From Bdellovibrionota bacterium (GTDB lineage Bacteria; Bdellovibrionota_C; UBA2361; JAFLCA01), in contig CP129486.1 of assembly GCA_030584005.1 (NCBI GenBank), positions 871,556 through 935,555 of the forward strand: a stretch of 64,000 nucleotides of DNA, in the 5' to 3' direction. A program made the translations under genes and the position numbers. Every line of letters starts with the position of its first letter. Positions within the stretch are counted from its first letter, which is position 1. The notes beneath the pieces were generated by a model, which saw nothing but the letters and a program-made list of their open reading frames with translations, had not been told where the DNA came from and did not search any database. This document shows, piece by piece, positions 47,450 to 57,938 of the stretch.

Positions 47450-47851
47450 ATGTCAGCGCATCATCACGACTCTCATTCAGGGCACGGCGAAGGCTTTCAC
47501 GGAGAACTCGGCCACGTCGTTCCATACAAGACGTATCTTGCGATATTGATTTGGCTACTCATTCTTACAGTAGTCACGGTCGCTGCGGCCCAGGTTGATT
47601 TTGGCGCCATGAATGCGGTGGTGGCGATGATTATCGCCTCGATCAAGGCGCTGTTGGTTGCCACGATCTTCATGCACCTCAAGTTTGAGAATCCGGTGAC
47701 CTGGCTCTATGCCCTGTTTCCAATAGTGCTATTGGCCATACTTCTGGCCGGACTCTTTATAGACAATCCGTTCCGTACCGATCCACAGCACGCTACCGAG
47801 GCGGCACAGCATGCAGCGAATCGCCTGGCAGTCATACTGCGTATTGGCTAA
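47450..47851 (+). CDS. ctaF: Cytochrome c oxidase subunit IV (bacterial type)
   Basis: A 133-residue protein starting with a His-rich stretch (MSAHHHDSHSGHGEGFHGEL), then three hydrophobic segments (LAILIWLLILTVVTVAA, AVVAMIIASIKALLVA and TWLYALFPIVLLAILLAGLF). KALLVATIFMHLKFE is the mark of prokaryotic subunit IV. AGGAG (47438-47442) is too close to the ATG at 47444, so 47450 is preferred. The His-rich start could bind metal, which is unproven. Last gene of the cox operon. Confidence 0.9.
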   Translation: MSAHHHDSHSGHGEGFHGELGHVVPYKTYLAILIWLLILTVVTVAAAQVDFGAMNAVVAMIIASIKALLVATIFMHLKFENPVTWLYALFPIVLLAILLAGLFIDNPFRTDPQHATEAAQHAANRLAVILRIG

Positions 47852-47887
47852 TCAGCGCTCGGCGGCATTGTATTCGAAGGGGTGCTC

Positions 47888-48721
47888 ATGAAGGCCGTCC
47901 CTATTCTCCTTAGCGGCCTTCCCGGACAGATGTGTCAGGAAGTACTGCGAGCGGCGCAAGATCAGGAGGATATAGAGATTTATCCGCGTGCACTTGGCAG
48001 CGAGCGTCATGCGGGACCATACGCAAGCTCCGAGGGGAACTTTGAGGTGGTTCCCCCCGCACACCATCGTAGTTGTCTGATCGATGCGCAGAAATCCCAT
48101 CCCGGCATAGTGGTGGTGGAGTTCAGTACACCGCAATCAGTGGAGCGAAATGTTGAACTGTTTTGCACCGTGGGGATGCCTTTCGTATGCGGCACCACCG
48201 GCAGCAATTCGGAGAAGCTCAGCACATTCGTGGCCGAGAGCTCAACCACTGCCGTGATAGCAGTCAACATGGCCGCCGAGATAGTACTGCTTCAAGCCAT
48301 GTGGGAGTGGGCTGCTAATGAGTTTCCGGGATTACTTTCCGAGGCTCATCTGAAAGTAACGGAGAGCCATCAATCAAAAAAGCGTGATGTGAGCGGTACT
48401 GCAATACGACTCGGTCAATCTTTTGCCAAGCTTGGAATGGCTTTTGATATTAACGCTGTGGAGAGCATTCGCGATCCGGAGCGGCAACGTCGACTCGGCG
48501 TTCCTGATGAATTTCTCGGCGGGCATGGCTGGCACCGCTACCAGATTGATGTGCCGAAAAGCCATACGCACATAGAGCTCATACACAATGTCTGCGGCAG
48601 ATCGGCCTATGCGCGTGGTGCATTGCTCGCAGCGCACTTTTTGCGGCGGAAGATGCAGGAAGGTGCGAGCGGAAGGTGCTTCTCGATGCTGGATGTGATG
48701 CGCGGTACAGGCAGTGCTTAA
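47888..48721 (+). CDS. dapB: 4-hydroxy-tetrahydrodipicolinate reductase-like protein
   Basis: A 277-residue Rossmann protein. KVTESHQSKKRDVSGTA resembles the active-site segment of the DapB family, in the ESHQ-x-x-K-x-D-x-SGTA version seen in plant-type enzymes rather than the EHHxxK version of E. coli. CGTTGSNSEKLSTF and HTHIELIHNVCGRSAYARG fit too. It would make tetrahydrodipicolinate for lysine and diaminopimelate in the cytoplasm. The start at 47888 has AGGGG upstream; the GTG at 47882 overlaps it. It follows the cox operon by 36 bases and may share its transcript. Confidence 0.8.
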   Translation: MKAVPILLSGLPGQMCQEVLRAAQDQEDIEIYPRALGSERHAGPYASSEGNFEVVPPAHHRSCLIDAQKSHPGIVVVEFSTPQSVERNVELFCTVGMPFVCGTTGSNSEKLSTFVAESSTTAVIAVNMAAEIVLLQAMWEWAANEFPGLLSEAHLKVTESHQSKKRDVSGTAIRLGQSFAKLGMAFDINAVESIRDPERQRRLGVPDEFLGGHGWHRYQIDVPKSHTHIELIHNVCGRSAYARGALLAAHFLRRKMQEGASGRCFSMLDVMRGTGSA

Positions 48722-48922
48722 ACCGCAATAGTGCATGACTTGACCGATTGATTGCGCTTAAGGCGAATACTGACTCGGCCCAAGCAGCGCATTAACGTAT
48801 TGATATCATTAGAATAGTATGTGTGTAGGAGCGCCCGTCTCAGCCGCATGCATTCAGATGAAGCAAACGCCCAATAACTATAGAGAAGGTTTAGAGTTTT
48901 TCTCTCTGCTCATTGGGGGTTC

Positions 48923-51900
48923 ATGGCCATGCTCAAGACGGCTGCGGTTGAGGCCGAGCCGGTCACCAACGCATCGACAGATCTTGATGCTGCCTCGATC
49001 AGCGCAGAGCAATCCCAACCTTCACTGACGGACGCTACCCCCTCCACAAGCGACCGTGCGCATGCTGAGAGCTATCTCGAACAGCTGCGTGAAAGAAATG
49101 AGCAGATCGAGAATTCGCAGATCTTCGGAGCAGACTTGCTGCTCAATAGCGCTCGTGTCTCACACGCTGCCGATCGTTCTGCAGAGCAGCGACTGCAAGC
49201 AGAGTTAGCCAACCAGGAGGGCAACTCGCTTTCGACCAGCACTTCGAAAAAGAAAAAGGGCGCCAGTGGCCAAGCCTCAATCGATGTAGTGATACAGCAA
49301 CTTGAGACGGTCGTCCCCCAGGAGCAAATCGAAGCATTAGCAAGAGCGCTCAAGGAAGCCCAAGAGCAGCAGGGAGTAAACCAGCAGGTCAGCAGCTCTC
49401 AGTTGCTTAATATGGTGCAAGAGATCGCACGTGCGCTCAAGGGCAACGACACCCTACTCACACTCCAGAATAGCGGAATGACCACGCACGAGGCAGTCAC
49501 CGCGCTGCTCGCCGCGCATATCGACGATCAACAGCTAGTGGAAGAGGGTGCGCGCCGGATTCTGCAGGCGATAGAGGCTCCGCCACTCTCCCTCGGACTG
49601 AGCAACGACTCTCTCAATGAGGCCATAAAGAGCGCTTTAGAGCAGAATCGAGCGCAGGATGTTCGAGGTCTTATTCTCTCGGCCGGAATCAGTGCCGAGG
49701 AGTTCATTGCACGGGAAACGAGACGAGGAAACTTCGAGACTCTGCGCGGCCTGATGGATGCTGGAGTGTTTAGCACACAGGAAACGGTAACCATAATGTA
49801 CGCGGAGGCTCAGTCGCTCTATGCAGAGCGAGGCGCCCTGCTTGGTGATCGGCATGCCAGAGAGCTTGAGTATGAGCGACAGTTGAGGCTCGAAGAACTC
49901 AATCGCCAGATCACAAGTTTAGAGCAGAATTTTTCAGAGCTGCTGCAGCACACCGCGTTAGGACAGGAGGTGCAAGCCGGGCTGCAACGAGCTGAGAATG
50001 CCGCACGTGCCGAGGTTGTGATTGAAAGAGCGGGAGTACTGGCGCGCGATGCCGGCCTGCATGCCGAGCTGCGCTCCGCGCGAGGAACCGAGAATCGACT
50101 CAATCAATTCTTGCAGGAGGAGCATGCGGCATTCCTAGAGGCGAATCCCGCGGTTGCCGATCTGGTACGTGCACAGATTGAGAGCGGCAGAGACCAAGGG
50201 CAACAGGACTACCGCAGGGTGCAGCAGGCTCATGCAGATTTCCAAGAGGCGTTGCGCGAAGATTACCCGGAGAATCGAGTGCACGCCATTTTGGGAAGGC
50301 TCGATTACGAGCAGATGCGCATCTTTCTTCGGATTCATGACCAGGCAACCGGTCGCCACCTAGTTGATACGATTCGCCGCGAGTTTGGGGAAGATTCTGC
50401 CGTACATGATGCCTACAACGCGACCTACCAAAGACGGCATCACCCGGCAGGGCTCTCGTCTGAAGTGATAGATGCGGCGATGGGAGCGGCGCCGATTGCG
50501 GTGGGAACTGTAGCCCAGCAAAGCGCACAGCTCGAGCTTACTGCCCGGCCGGTTGACCACGCGGCGCAGGCAGCGGCGATCCAGCAAACGGTCAGCACGT
50601 TCCGTACCGATACGGTTGCAACAGTTGACAATCTGCTTACCCGCGCGCGCGAGCGACAGGACTACCTTTCGCTCGCCCGTATGCGTGCTGAAATGAACCC
50701 AGAGCAGTGGCAGTCATTGGGACATGCCTATCAGGCCGAGCGAGGGGTCTCCCTCGATGCCGAGATTGCCGCTTTGCCGCAGAGCGCTACGGCAGAGTTA
50801 GTGCTGCGTGATGCTCAAGCCATTGTGCTGGCTAATGCACTAGATCGAGAGCTAAAAGTCGAAGGGGTCGCGCCGGACCAGGCATTCACCACATTTTCAC
50901 GGCTCCGAACTGCTGAGCAGGTGCATAGAGCGGTCGAGGCCTACCGCACCATTCACGGCGTTTCGGTTCTAGGTGAGGTCCAACGCCGCAACGAACTTAC
51001 CAATTCCGGCGATGCCGCAGCGCGAGTCAATACGGAGCTGCAAGCCGTTCGTGCTGATGCAACAGTAAATACCCTCACCGTCGAGGAGGAGCTGCAAGTG
51101 CTCTCCAGGCTTGAGCTGGGAGTAGTCGATCCAAGGGAGCTGCAAGCCATTGAACAGGGAGATCAACTGAGCGCCGCAGTGTTTGCGGTTGACCGGGCCC
51201 TTCGCAGCCAAGACCCCATTTCAAATACCTACGGGCTGACCGGGGGATATGATCCCGCCGCGCACCCCGAGTTCATCGCTCGCTATGAGGCGCTAATCGG
51301 TCGACCCTATCAGTCACCAGAGCAGGTGGTGTTGGAGCGGGCGCAGAATCAGTTCAATGAACTTGCAATGAAACAATCCCGGCTTGCCCAGGGAACCGTC
51401 AGTAACGCCATGCGGCTTGAGGAGCAGCATGAGGCGATGACCGGAATCGGGCTCGTGAACTTCTGGTCAATGGTGTCGGGCACTCGCGCCGAGATCTCTG
51501 AGGCTGCCGATGCACATTGGCGTGAGTCTGACCGGCAGTTTGACCGCGCCAGAGAGATCCAGGGACAGCTAAGACAATCCCGTGAACTTAGTCAGCAGGC
51601 TCTGCTGCTCCTAGAGCAGGCTAGACAGCAAAGCAGCGCCGGGAATACGGCGGAGGCTCAGGAGCTGCGGTTCCAGGCCAATGGCTTAATGCGTGACTCG
51701 CTCGGCGCTTTGGGCAGTCGCCATTTAATGGTCGTAAGTGACGAGATGCGGCGGGATCTACAGCGCTTTAGCAGCGGGCTGGATAGCTCAATCGGAGCGC
51801 TCAATGACTATGAACGTTACCTCCGTACTGCAAGGACTGTAGTTATAGCCGGTGGTGCTATTATCGCGACGGGAGGGCTTGCTAGTGGAGCTATCGCTCC

Positions 51901-54900
51901 TGGGGCGTTGAGCGGAGTCTTTACGGCGTTGGGTGGCACGACCGTGATGACTGCAACTGGTACGACAGTGGTTGTTGGGGGGAAGACAGCGGCGGTGGTC
52001 TTGGGAACGCTCGGAGTCACTGCCGCCGGCTCGGTAGGCAACATTACCGAGCAGACTCTCAATGTGGGGTATGGCAATGCCACAGTCGGCGAGGCCTTCA
52101 GCAATTTGGGAGATCAGACTTACCACGACTTTAAGACAGCCGGCATCGCTTCGACCTCTGTGGTGGTCGGTCTTGGCACATCACACAGGATAGGCACCTT
52201 ATTAAGGGGCAGTCCGCTTAAGGATACACAGGTCGCCACACTGCTGACCGCAGGCAGCGCCGGTGCCAGTGGCTCCATGTTTAGCACTGCCGCCGACATG
52301 TCGGTGACGAATGTCGTCGAAGGCGGCCGCGAGGTGATGAATGAGAATGGCGAGATAGTGCGGGAACGTTTCACCCTGGGAGAGATTACCTCCAGTACGC
52401 TACATAGCGGCGCTGTGGGATTCCTCTCCGGGGGCATCGGCGGCAAAGCTGAGCTGATGCGTAACTCCGCTACGACGAGCTTTGGCCGGGTGATGGTCAC
52501 CTCAGGTGAGGCAGCGCTTACTACAGGCGTCGGCCTTGGTTCTGCGGCTGTGCAAGGAAACCTCTCCGTCGATAACCTCATCTCTGAGGTGGGGTTTGCT
52601 GGTATCGGAGCGGTCCAGGGCCACATGGCGGTGCGGCAGCACCTGGCACAGACCGGTCGAACGCCGAGTAATAGCTCCGTAGGCGGAGAGCTCAGAGCGC
52701 AGGTGACCGAGCGGATTGATCAAACCATTCACGACGCGGCGGAGAATCGACGAATCGCCGATGGACTCTATCTTGATGCCGGCCATGATCCGACATTCCA
52801 CGATAGGGTGGAAGCACGTGTGGCATCAAATCGGGGTGCCGCTGATGTGCGGGTTACGGCTGATACGATCCGATCCGTGGAGCGGGCAGTTGAAGGAGTA
52901 CAGAACATCGACCCGTCTCTTCGGGAGACCGCACTTAATGCTTCTACTGCTGAAGCCGAGTATAGAATGGCGCAGCAGGAGCGTCTTTTAAGAATACGCG
53001 AAACGATTCGCCAGAGCCTTAGACTCCCCTTTGGTGATTTTGCGAATCGAGCACAGGAAGTGGGTAATCAATTCCGCGCCTTTGTGGAGTCAAATGCAAG
53101 ATTAAGGGAGGTAGCAGCGCGCACTCAGGAAGCAAGGCAGCGGCTCGTAGTCGAGGGCAATGTGGCGAGAAACACCCAGGCTCGCACTCTTTCGCCGGAG
53201 ATGCGGGCAGTCGCTGAACAGAAAACACGGATTGAAGAGACAAGAGCGCAGGCAAGACGAACAGTCATACAGGAGCTAACTGCCCCCATTGCTGACGGCC
53301 GACTTCCTAATCTGTCAACGATACGACGGGCGGTAACCGATAGCTTCTCCGGGACCCGTTTCTCCGAGGTAGGAGCGCAGGTGCAAAGAGCATTTCGCGA
53401 GGTAAGAGCGCAGGCGCGTGATCAGATAGCGGTGAGGCGCGATGCGCAGCGACTCGGTTCGGGAGTTTCAGAGGACCAGGCAACGCCGGCGAGCCGAGCA
53501 CTTGATCAGGCCGCCGTACGCTACGCTGAAGCGCGCAGGGGATTTAGAGAGGGGGTGGGTGCACTGTTTAGAGAACTAACTGCCCCTATCGATATGCATG
53601 CTCCGCGGGGAGAAAGACTTAGCGCAGCATGGCAGAAGCTTCAGGAAGGGCTCCCCTTCTCCCCGCAAAGACGGGCGGCTGGGCAGGAGTACCAGCAGGC
53701 CCGCGCTAATTTCAACCTTGAGCAGAGGATCCAAAGACGCACCGAAGCTTTGGGCCCAAGGGAGGGGCATGCAGTGAGCCCAGAGACCGCCGCCGCACTA
53801 CGCGAGAGTGCCGAGCGACTCGCGCGCATAGAAGCATCGCGCAGCAGCCATATTGCATTCTGGCGGCCCCGTCCGCAAATTGAAGTCGTGCTTGGCGAGG
53901 GCGCGAGCAGGGCATCCTACACAGACTTGCTGACGGCGAGGCGGGACTACAGAGATCACAGGGCTGCTTACAACGACCAGCGCATTGAGAATAGAGTTAC
54001 CGAGCGTCTCTCGCCGCGTCACGAGTCTCAGCATGCCGCTGAAGTACGTGAGGCAGCACGCGCAAGGGCACAAGATGTAGTGGCAAGACGGCAGGGATAC
54101 CGCGCAGTTGTAAATGAGATCCTTGCACCCATTCGCGATCTAAGAGCGCCGCAGATTGGACGAGCTGTAGAAGGTGTTGGAACGGTGTTATCGCACACCC
54201 GATTGGCGCAGGGAGCCCGTGAACATGCGCTCCATTACTTTGACGTGCGGGGAGAGCATCGCGCTGATCTCTCGAGGGCCAACGCTGAGGCGCGTCGCCA
54301 TCAGGAGCCCACAGGAGGACGGGAGACCTTGGCTGTTGAGCGCGCCAATCACTTTGCGGGGGTATTAGCTGATCATGCAAGGAGCATTAGGCAAGATATT
54401 CATAGAGTCGCCCAGGAGCTAAGAAACGCGCTTTACCTTAGAGCTCCAAGCCTTAGCCGGATAATCAGAGCCGAAGCCGACATACCCGCGCATACAAGAG
54501 TTAACTCCGATGTTCGTCAAGCCCTGCGCGGTTATCATGAGTCGAGGGTCACCATTGAAGCGGATAGAGCGCGAACTCGAAGCCTTCAGGACCAACGCAT
54601 AGACGCCAGTCCCGAGGAGACTCAGCAGCTTTCAAGACGGGCTCAGCGCGCCATGGCTTCCGCCCAGGAGCTTGCTTCAAGGGTTGCCGAACATGCTGCC
54701 GAGAGACGACGAGGATTCATGCAGATGCGCCAGGAACTCCTCTCTTTCCTTGAGCTGCGGGCCCCCAATTTTTCAAGAATGCTGGATGGATTCGATGCGG
54801 TGGCAACGAACTCCTCGATCGATCGTTCGGTTTCAGAGACGCTCAGAGCAGCCAATCGAGACAGAGCTATCGTCACCGGTGAGCTCTCCTCCCTGAGGCG

Positions 54901-57808
54901 AAGAGTCGAGTTGGGCTGGAAGCCGGTTGAAGGCGCAGACGACTCGGCACTGGCCAGACGTCAAAGAAACCTCAACGTGGAAGCGCTCAGGGTCTCCACT
55001 ACTGAGGGCAGCTTCAGAAGTCACGCCGATGCTCTGGTCGGTCAGCTGAGAGACCCGCTTTCCCTCTTTACTCGGGATGGGCTGGGAGATCTAGGGCACC
55101 ATCTTTCGGGACTATACAATACGAGCAGCCTCTCCCGCTCCGTTCGCATGGAGCGCGGAAGGCTTTACTACGCGCAAGCCCTGCGGCAATCCGAGGCTCA
55201 TTATCAAGACAACCGCCAAGATCTGGTAAGAGATGCGACGGTGTCGAATCGTCAGGTAGCGGCTGATGTGCGTGCTCAGAACATGCGTCTCGGAGAAGAG
55301 GGCAGGGCGGAGACCGTTCGTGCGTTAAGAGGGATCTTTATAGAGCAGCGGCCGGGCGCATTGCGTGAACTGGTGAGTGGGATAGCTGATCGATTCGCTG
55401 CCTCGCCGCTCTCTAGCACAGGGCTGAGGGCCCGCCATGCATATGGCTTTGTCCAACTGGAACGCGGGTTGGTGGAGTTTGCACGGAGCCAGGGCATACA
55501 GGTGCGCACACCGGACAGTGGCGCTGAAGCTCCGCAGGTCCGAGTAACGGGTCAGGAGGAGGAACGAGACCAGTCAGATAACCAGCCGATAGAGTCGATC
55601 TCGGTCGAGGTAGTGGATGCTTCGCCAAGACGGACACCGCTCCTTCAATCCGCACCAGATGGCAGCGCAGCAGCGGGGGGGCCGACCGCTCCGCTTGATC
55701 CGCGTGTCGCTGCGGTCGAGGAGAGGCTCCGCACCGCCGAGGCGCAGCTTGCCCATGAACGTGGGCTACTGAGCACAGTAGACGCCGATGGCAACATCGA
55801 TCTTGGCCAGGGTGTGAAGGCCCCGCGAAGTGCGATCGAAGAGGGCATCCGGCAACGAGAAGGTGAGATCGAGTCGCTGCGGAGAGATCGAGATCGAGCA
55901 GAGACCTTTGCGCGGCAGGACCGAATCATGCAGGAGCGACCGGCCAGCAGAGGGCAACAGCCGGTCGCTGAGCAGACTCCGCAAGAGCAGCTTGCCTCGC
56001 TTAACGGACGCATCGAGGGCCTTCGGAGAATTGCTGCTGAACAGCAGAGGTATATTGATACGGGCTCCTTGCCAGAGGTCGAGCTTTCACCCGGCCGACG
56101 GATGACCCCCGAGGAGCTCGCCGCATGGCACGATGAGACAAGGCAGGAGCTTGTAGACCTCGTGCGCCAGCGTGAGACACTCGAGGCTCGTATCGAGATT
56201 CCGAGAGAGAATCCCTTGCAGCCGAATGACCCAGCCTGGCGCGCCTATCAGGAGGCTAGGGCGGCTGAGGTGCGGGCGGAGGCCCAACGCAGCGAGGCGC
56301 GTATGCGCGAGATTGCCCAGCAAGCGCTGCGCGGTCCGCTTCCCGAGGGGCCAGAGATGGCGCCTCGTTCAACTCTCCCCGAGACTGATGCCGCCGTGGT
56401 TCAGCGTAGGGCTGAGTTTGCCACACAACTTGCAGAGCTGCGTGCCACTGCGCGGGAGTATGAAGTGTGGCTCCAGGCGCAGCACGATGCGGCAGCAGCC
56501 CGGAACCAAGATACAACCGTGTTCAGCGACGAGATGCAGCTGCTGGCCCAACGCAGAAGGGCGTTTGACGAAGTAGCGGCCGCAGGCAGAACAGCCCACG
56601 ATATAGCCAGATTTGATGAGTTGGCTGAGAAGATTCGGCAGCATGGTTTGATGCTGCAGAATAATCGTGAAGTCCTGGAGTCTGGATTCCTCATTCAGGA
56701 CGGACCAATTGAGGCGCCTGTTGAGCAGCCGAGAGCTATTGCCAATGAGGACTCTGCCGAGGGGTGGAGAGACTCGTACGGCGATGACGATGGGGCCGAT
56801 TTTGATGATTTTTCAACGGGATGGAGTCCGGACAGCGATCGCCCAGGCGGTGGTCCATTTGGCGGCGGATCAGGTCGTGGAACGGCGACACTAGATGCTC
56901 CGGTGCGTAGCCGGCCCGCTGCGGCTCCCGCTCAGGTGGCAGCGCAGACTGGCCCTATTCTGCGGCTTAGCCCAGAGGGCTCCCCAAGCCGAGAGGGATT
57001 CGGCAGGTTGGAGACGCAGAATCGAGTTGCCGAACCCCTTCCGAATGCAATAGAGGAAAGAGCAGCAGATCCGCTGCAGCTGTTGATGGAAGAACCGCGC
57101 ATTGTGGTGGCAGAGCCAGAAGCGCTCGCTCGCCCGCAGCCTGCTCCATTGATTGAACAGGTCGAAACAATGCGTCCAGTAGCGGTCCTCGATCGCAACC
57201 CCGAGCTTGACCGTCTGTTCGATCAGATGCGGGCTTATCAACTGCAGCAGCTTCTTACCCCGGTTGAGATTGAGGCACCCTCTCGCAGCATAGAGATTGA
57301 CGGCCGACCCTACGTGCTGAGTCCGGAGACTGATGATGTGGATGTAATTACTCAGCGGGTGAACGAAGTCGAACAGCTGGTCCATGCGGAACAGCAGGCA
57401 GCGGTACGAATTCGACCCACTACACACACTGATCCGAGGGAGGATACGGCGCTAAGAGACGAGCTTGAACCGCGCTATCGTCCCGAGACTGATCCGGATC
57501 GACCAATGGCACGACCCCCGACGCGGACCTTTGAAGAGGATCCAGCGCGCCAGCATCGTCGAGATGGCGACCTAGCCTCATCTGCAGCAGAGGAAGAGAA
57601 GAAGAAGCGCATTGAGGATGAGTACAACAAGAAGCAGTTCGACATCACCAAGGCCGATTACGAGCGGAATAAGGGCGGCTCGTTCAGCGCTGGACTCAAG
57701 AAGCGCATCAAGAATCCCGTGGTCATCGGTGAGGAGCGCAAGGATGATTTCCTTGGCAACGATATGAACGACCCCTCGCGCTATCGTGACGAGTGGATCG
57801 ATACCTAA
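48923..57808 (+). CDS. Giant 2961-residue coiled-coil repeat protein of unknown function
   Basis: A single frame of 8886 bases. The N-terminus has no signal peptide. Residues about 50-390 are helical. Around 390-790 are segments that resemble weak annexin-like or other helical repeats (AYQAERGVSLDAEI, AYRTIHGVSVLGEV). Residues about 973-1172 form a Gly/Ala/Thr-rich hydrophobic block (GGAIIATGGLASGAIAPGAL) that could cross or insert in a membrane. Residues about 1358-2190 contain seven or eight degenerate units of about 95-125 residues, each with a pattern like RREVxQELxAPIxDxRxP. The rest is Glu/Arg-rich coiled coil, and residues 2880-2961 are very charged (EEEKKKRIEDEYNKKQFD). The mix resembles polymorphic-toxin or large effector proteins, but I see no toxin domain. 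GGGGG lies just before the ATG. No partner genes. Confidence 0.75.
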   Translation: MAMLKTAAVEAEPVTNASTDLDAASISAEQSQPSLTDATPSTSDRAHAESYLEQLRERNEQIENSQIFGADLLLNSARVSHAADRSAEQRLQAELANQEGNSLSTSTSKKKKGASGQASIDVVIQQLETVVPQEQIEALARALKEAQEQQGVNQQVSSSQLLNMVQEIARALKGNDTLLTLQNSGMTTHEAVTALLAAHIDDQQLVEEGARRILQAIEAPPLSLGLSNDSLNEAIKSALEQNRAQDVRGLILSAGISAEEFIARETRRGNFETLRGLMDAGVFSTQETVTIMYAEAQSLYAERGALLGDRHARELEYERQLRLEELNRQITSLEQNFSELLQHTALGQEVQAGLQRAENAARAEVVIERAGVLARDAGLHAELRSARGTENRLNQFLQEEHAAFLEANPAVADLVRAQIESGRDQGQQDYRRVQQAHADFQEALREDYPENRVHAILGRLDYEQMRIFLRIHDQATGRHLVDTIRREFGEDSAVHDAYNATYQRRHHPAGLSSEVIDAAMGAAPIAVGTVAQQSAQLELTARPVDHAAQAAAIQQTVSTFRTDTVATVDNLLTRARERQDYLSLARMRAEMNPEQWQSLGHAYQAERGVSLDAEIAALPQSATAELVLRDAQAIVLANALDRELKVEGVAPDQAFTTFSRLRTAEQVHRAVEAYRTIHGVSVLGEVQRRNELTNSGDAAARVNTELQAVRADATVNTLTVEEELQVLSRLELGVVDPRELQAIEQGDQLSAAVFAVDRALRSQDPISNTYGLTGGYDPAAHPEFIARYEALIGRPYQSPEQVVLERAQNQFNELAMKQSRLAQGTVSNAMRLEEQHEAMTGIGLVNFWSMVSGTRAEISEAADAHWRESDRQFDRAREIQGQLRQSRELSQQALLLLEQARQQSSAGNTAEAQELRFQANGLMRDSLGALGSRHLMVVSDEMRRDLQRFSSGLDSSIGALNDYERYLRTARTVVIAGGAIIATGGLASGAIAPGALSGVFTALGGTTVMTATGTTVVVGGKTAAVVLGTLGVTAAGSVGNITEQTLNVGYGNATVGEAFSNLGDQTYHDFKTAGIASTSVVVGLGTSHRIGTLLRGSPLKDTQVATLLTAGSAGASGSMFSTAADMSVTNVVEGGREVMNENGEIVRERFTLGEITSSTLHSGAVGFLSGGIGGKAELMRNSATTSFGRVMVTSGEAALTTGVGLGSAAVQGNLSVDNLISEVGFAGIGAVQGHMAVRQHLAQTGRTPSNSSVGGELRAQVTERIDQTIHDAAENRRIADGLYLDAGHDPTFHDRVEARVASNRGAADVRVTADTIRSVERAVEGVQNIDPSLRETALNASTAEAEYRMAQQERLLRIRETIRQSLRLPFGDFANRAQEVGNQFRAFVESNARLREVAARTQEARQRLVVEGNVARNTQARTLSPEMRAVAEQKTRIEETRAQARRTVIQELTAPIADGRLPNLSTIRRAVTDSFSGTRFSEVGAQVQRAFREVRAQARDQIAVRRDAQRLGSGVSEDQATPASRALDQAAVRYAEARRGFREGVGALFRELTAPIDMHAPRGERLSAAWQKLQEGLPFSPQRRAAGQEYQQARANFNLEQRIQRRTEALGPREGHAVSPETAAALRESAERLARIEASRSSHIAFWRPRPQIEVVLGEGASRASYTDLLTARRDYRDHRAAYNDQRIENRVTERLSPRHESQHAAEVREAARARAQDVVARRQGYRAVVNEILAPIRDLRAPQIGRAVEGVGTVLSHTRLAQGAREHALHYFDVRGEHRADLSRANAEARRHQEPTGGRETLAVERANHFAGVLADHARSIRQDIHRVAQELRNALYLRAPSLSRIIRAEADIPAHTRVNSDVRQALRGYHESRVTIEADRARTRSLQDQRIDASPEETQQLSRRAQRAMASAQELASRVAEHAAERRRGFMQMRQELLSFLELRAPNFSRMLDGFDAVATNSSIDRSVSETLRAANRDRAIVTGELSSLRRRVELGWKPVEGADDSALARRQRNLNVEALRVSTTEGSFRSHADALVGQLRDPLSLFTRDGLGDLGHHLSGLYNTSSLSRSVRMERGRLYYAQALRQSEAHYQDNRQDLVRDATVSNRQVAADVRAQNMRLGEEGRAETVRALRGIFIEQRPGALRELVSGIADRFAASPLSSTGLRARHAYGFVQLERGLVEFARSQGIQVRTPDSGAEAPQVRVTGQEEERDQSDNQPIESISVEVVDASPRRTPLLQSAPDGSAAAGGPTAPLDPRVAAVEERLRTAEAQLAHERGLLSTVDADGNIDLGQGVKAPRSAIEEGIRQREGEIESLRRDRDRAETFARQDRIMQERPASRGQQPVAEQTPQEQLASLNGRIEGLRRIAAEQQRYIDTGSLPEVELSPGRRMTPEELAAWHDETRQELVDLVRQRETLEARIEIPRENPLQPNDPAWRAYQEARAAEVRAEAQRSEARMREIAQQALRGPLPEGPEMAPRSTLPETDAAVVQRRAEFATQLAELRATAREYEVWLQAQHDAAAARNQDTTVFSDEMQLLAQRRRAFDEVAAAGRTAHDIARFDELAEKIRQHGLMLQNNREVLESGFLIQDGPIEAPVEQPRAIANEDSAEGWRDSYGDDDGADFDDFSTGWSPDSDRPGGGPFGGGSGRGTATLDAPVRSRPAAAPAQVAAQTGPILRLSPEGSPSREGFGRLETQNRVAEPLPNAIEERAADPLQLLMEEPRIVVAEPEALARPQPAPLIEQVETMRPVAVLDRNPELDRLFDQMRAYQLQQLLTPVEIEAPSRSIEIDGRPYVLSPETDDVDVITQRVNEVEQLVHAEQQAAVRIRPTTHTDPREDTALRDELEPRYRPETDPDRPMARPPTRTFEEDPARQHRRDGDLASSAAEEEKKKRIEDEYNKKQFDITKADYERNKGGSFSAGLKKRIKNPVVIGEERKDDFLGNDMNDPSRYRDEWIDT

Positions 57809-57938
57809 CAGGACTATGGCGGCCAAGCAGATTGTGGCTTGCTCAAATCACCCAATCCTGCTTACTTACAGAACATAGTTTCGTGTCCATCCACCCTCCT
57901 GGATGTGTCTCACCTGTAACAGCTTGAGAGTTTCAATC

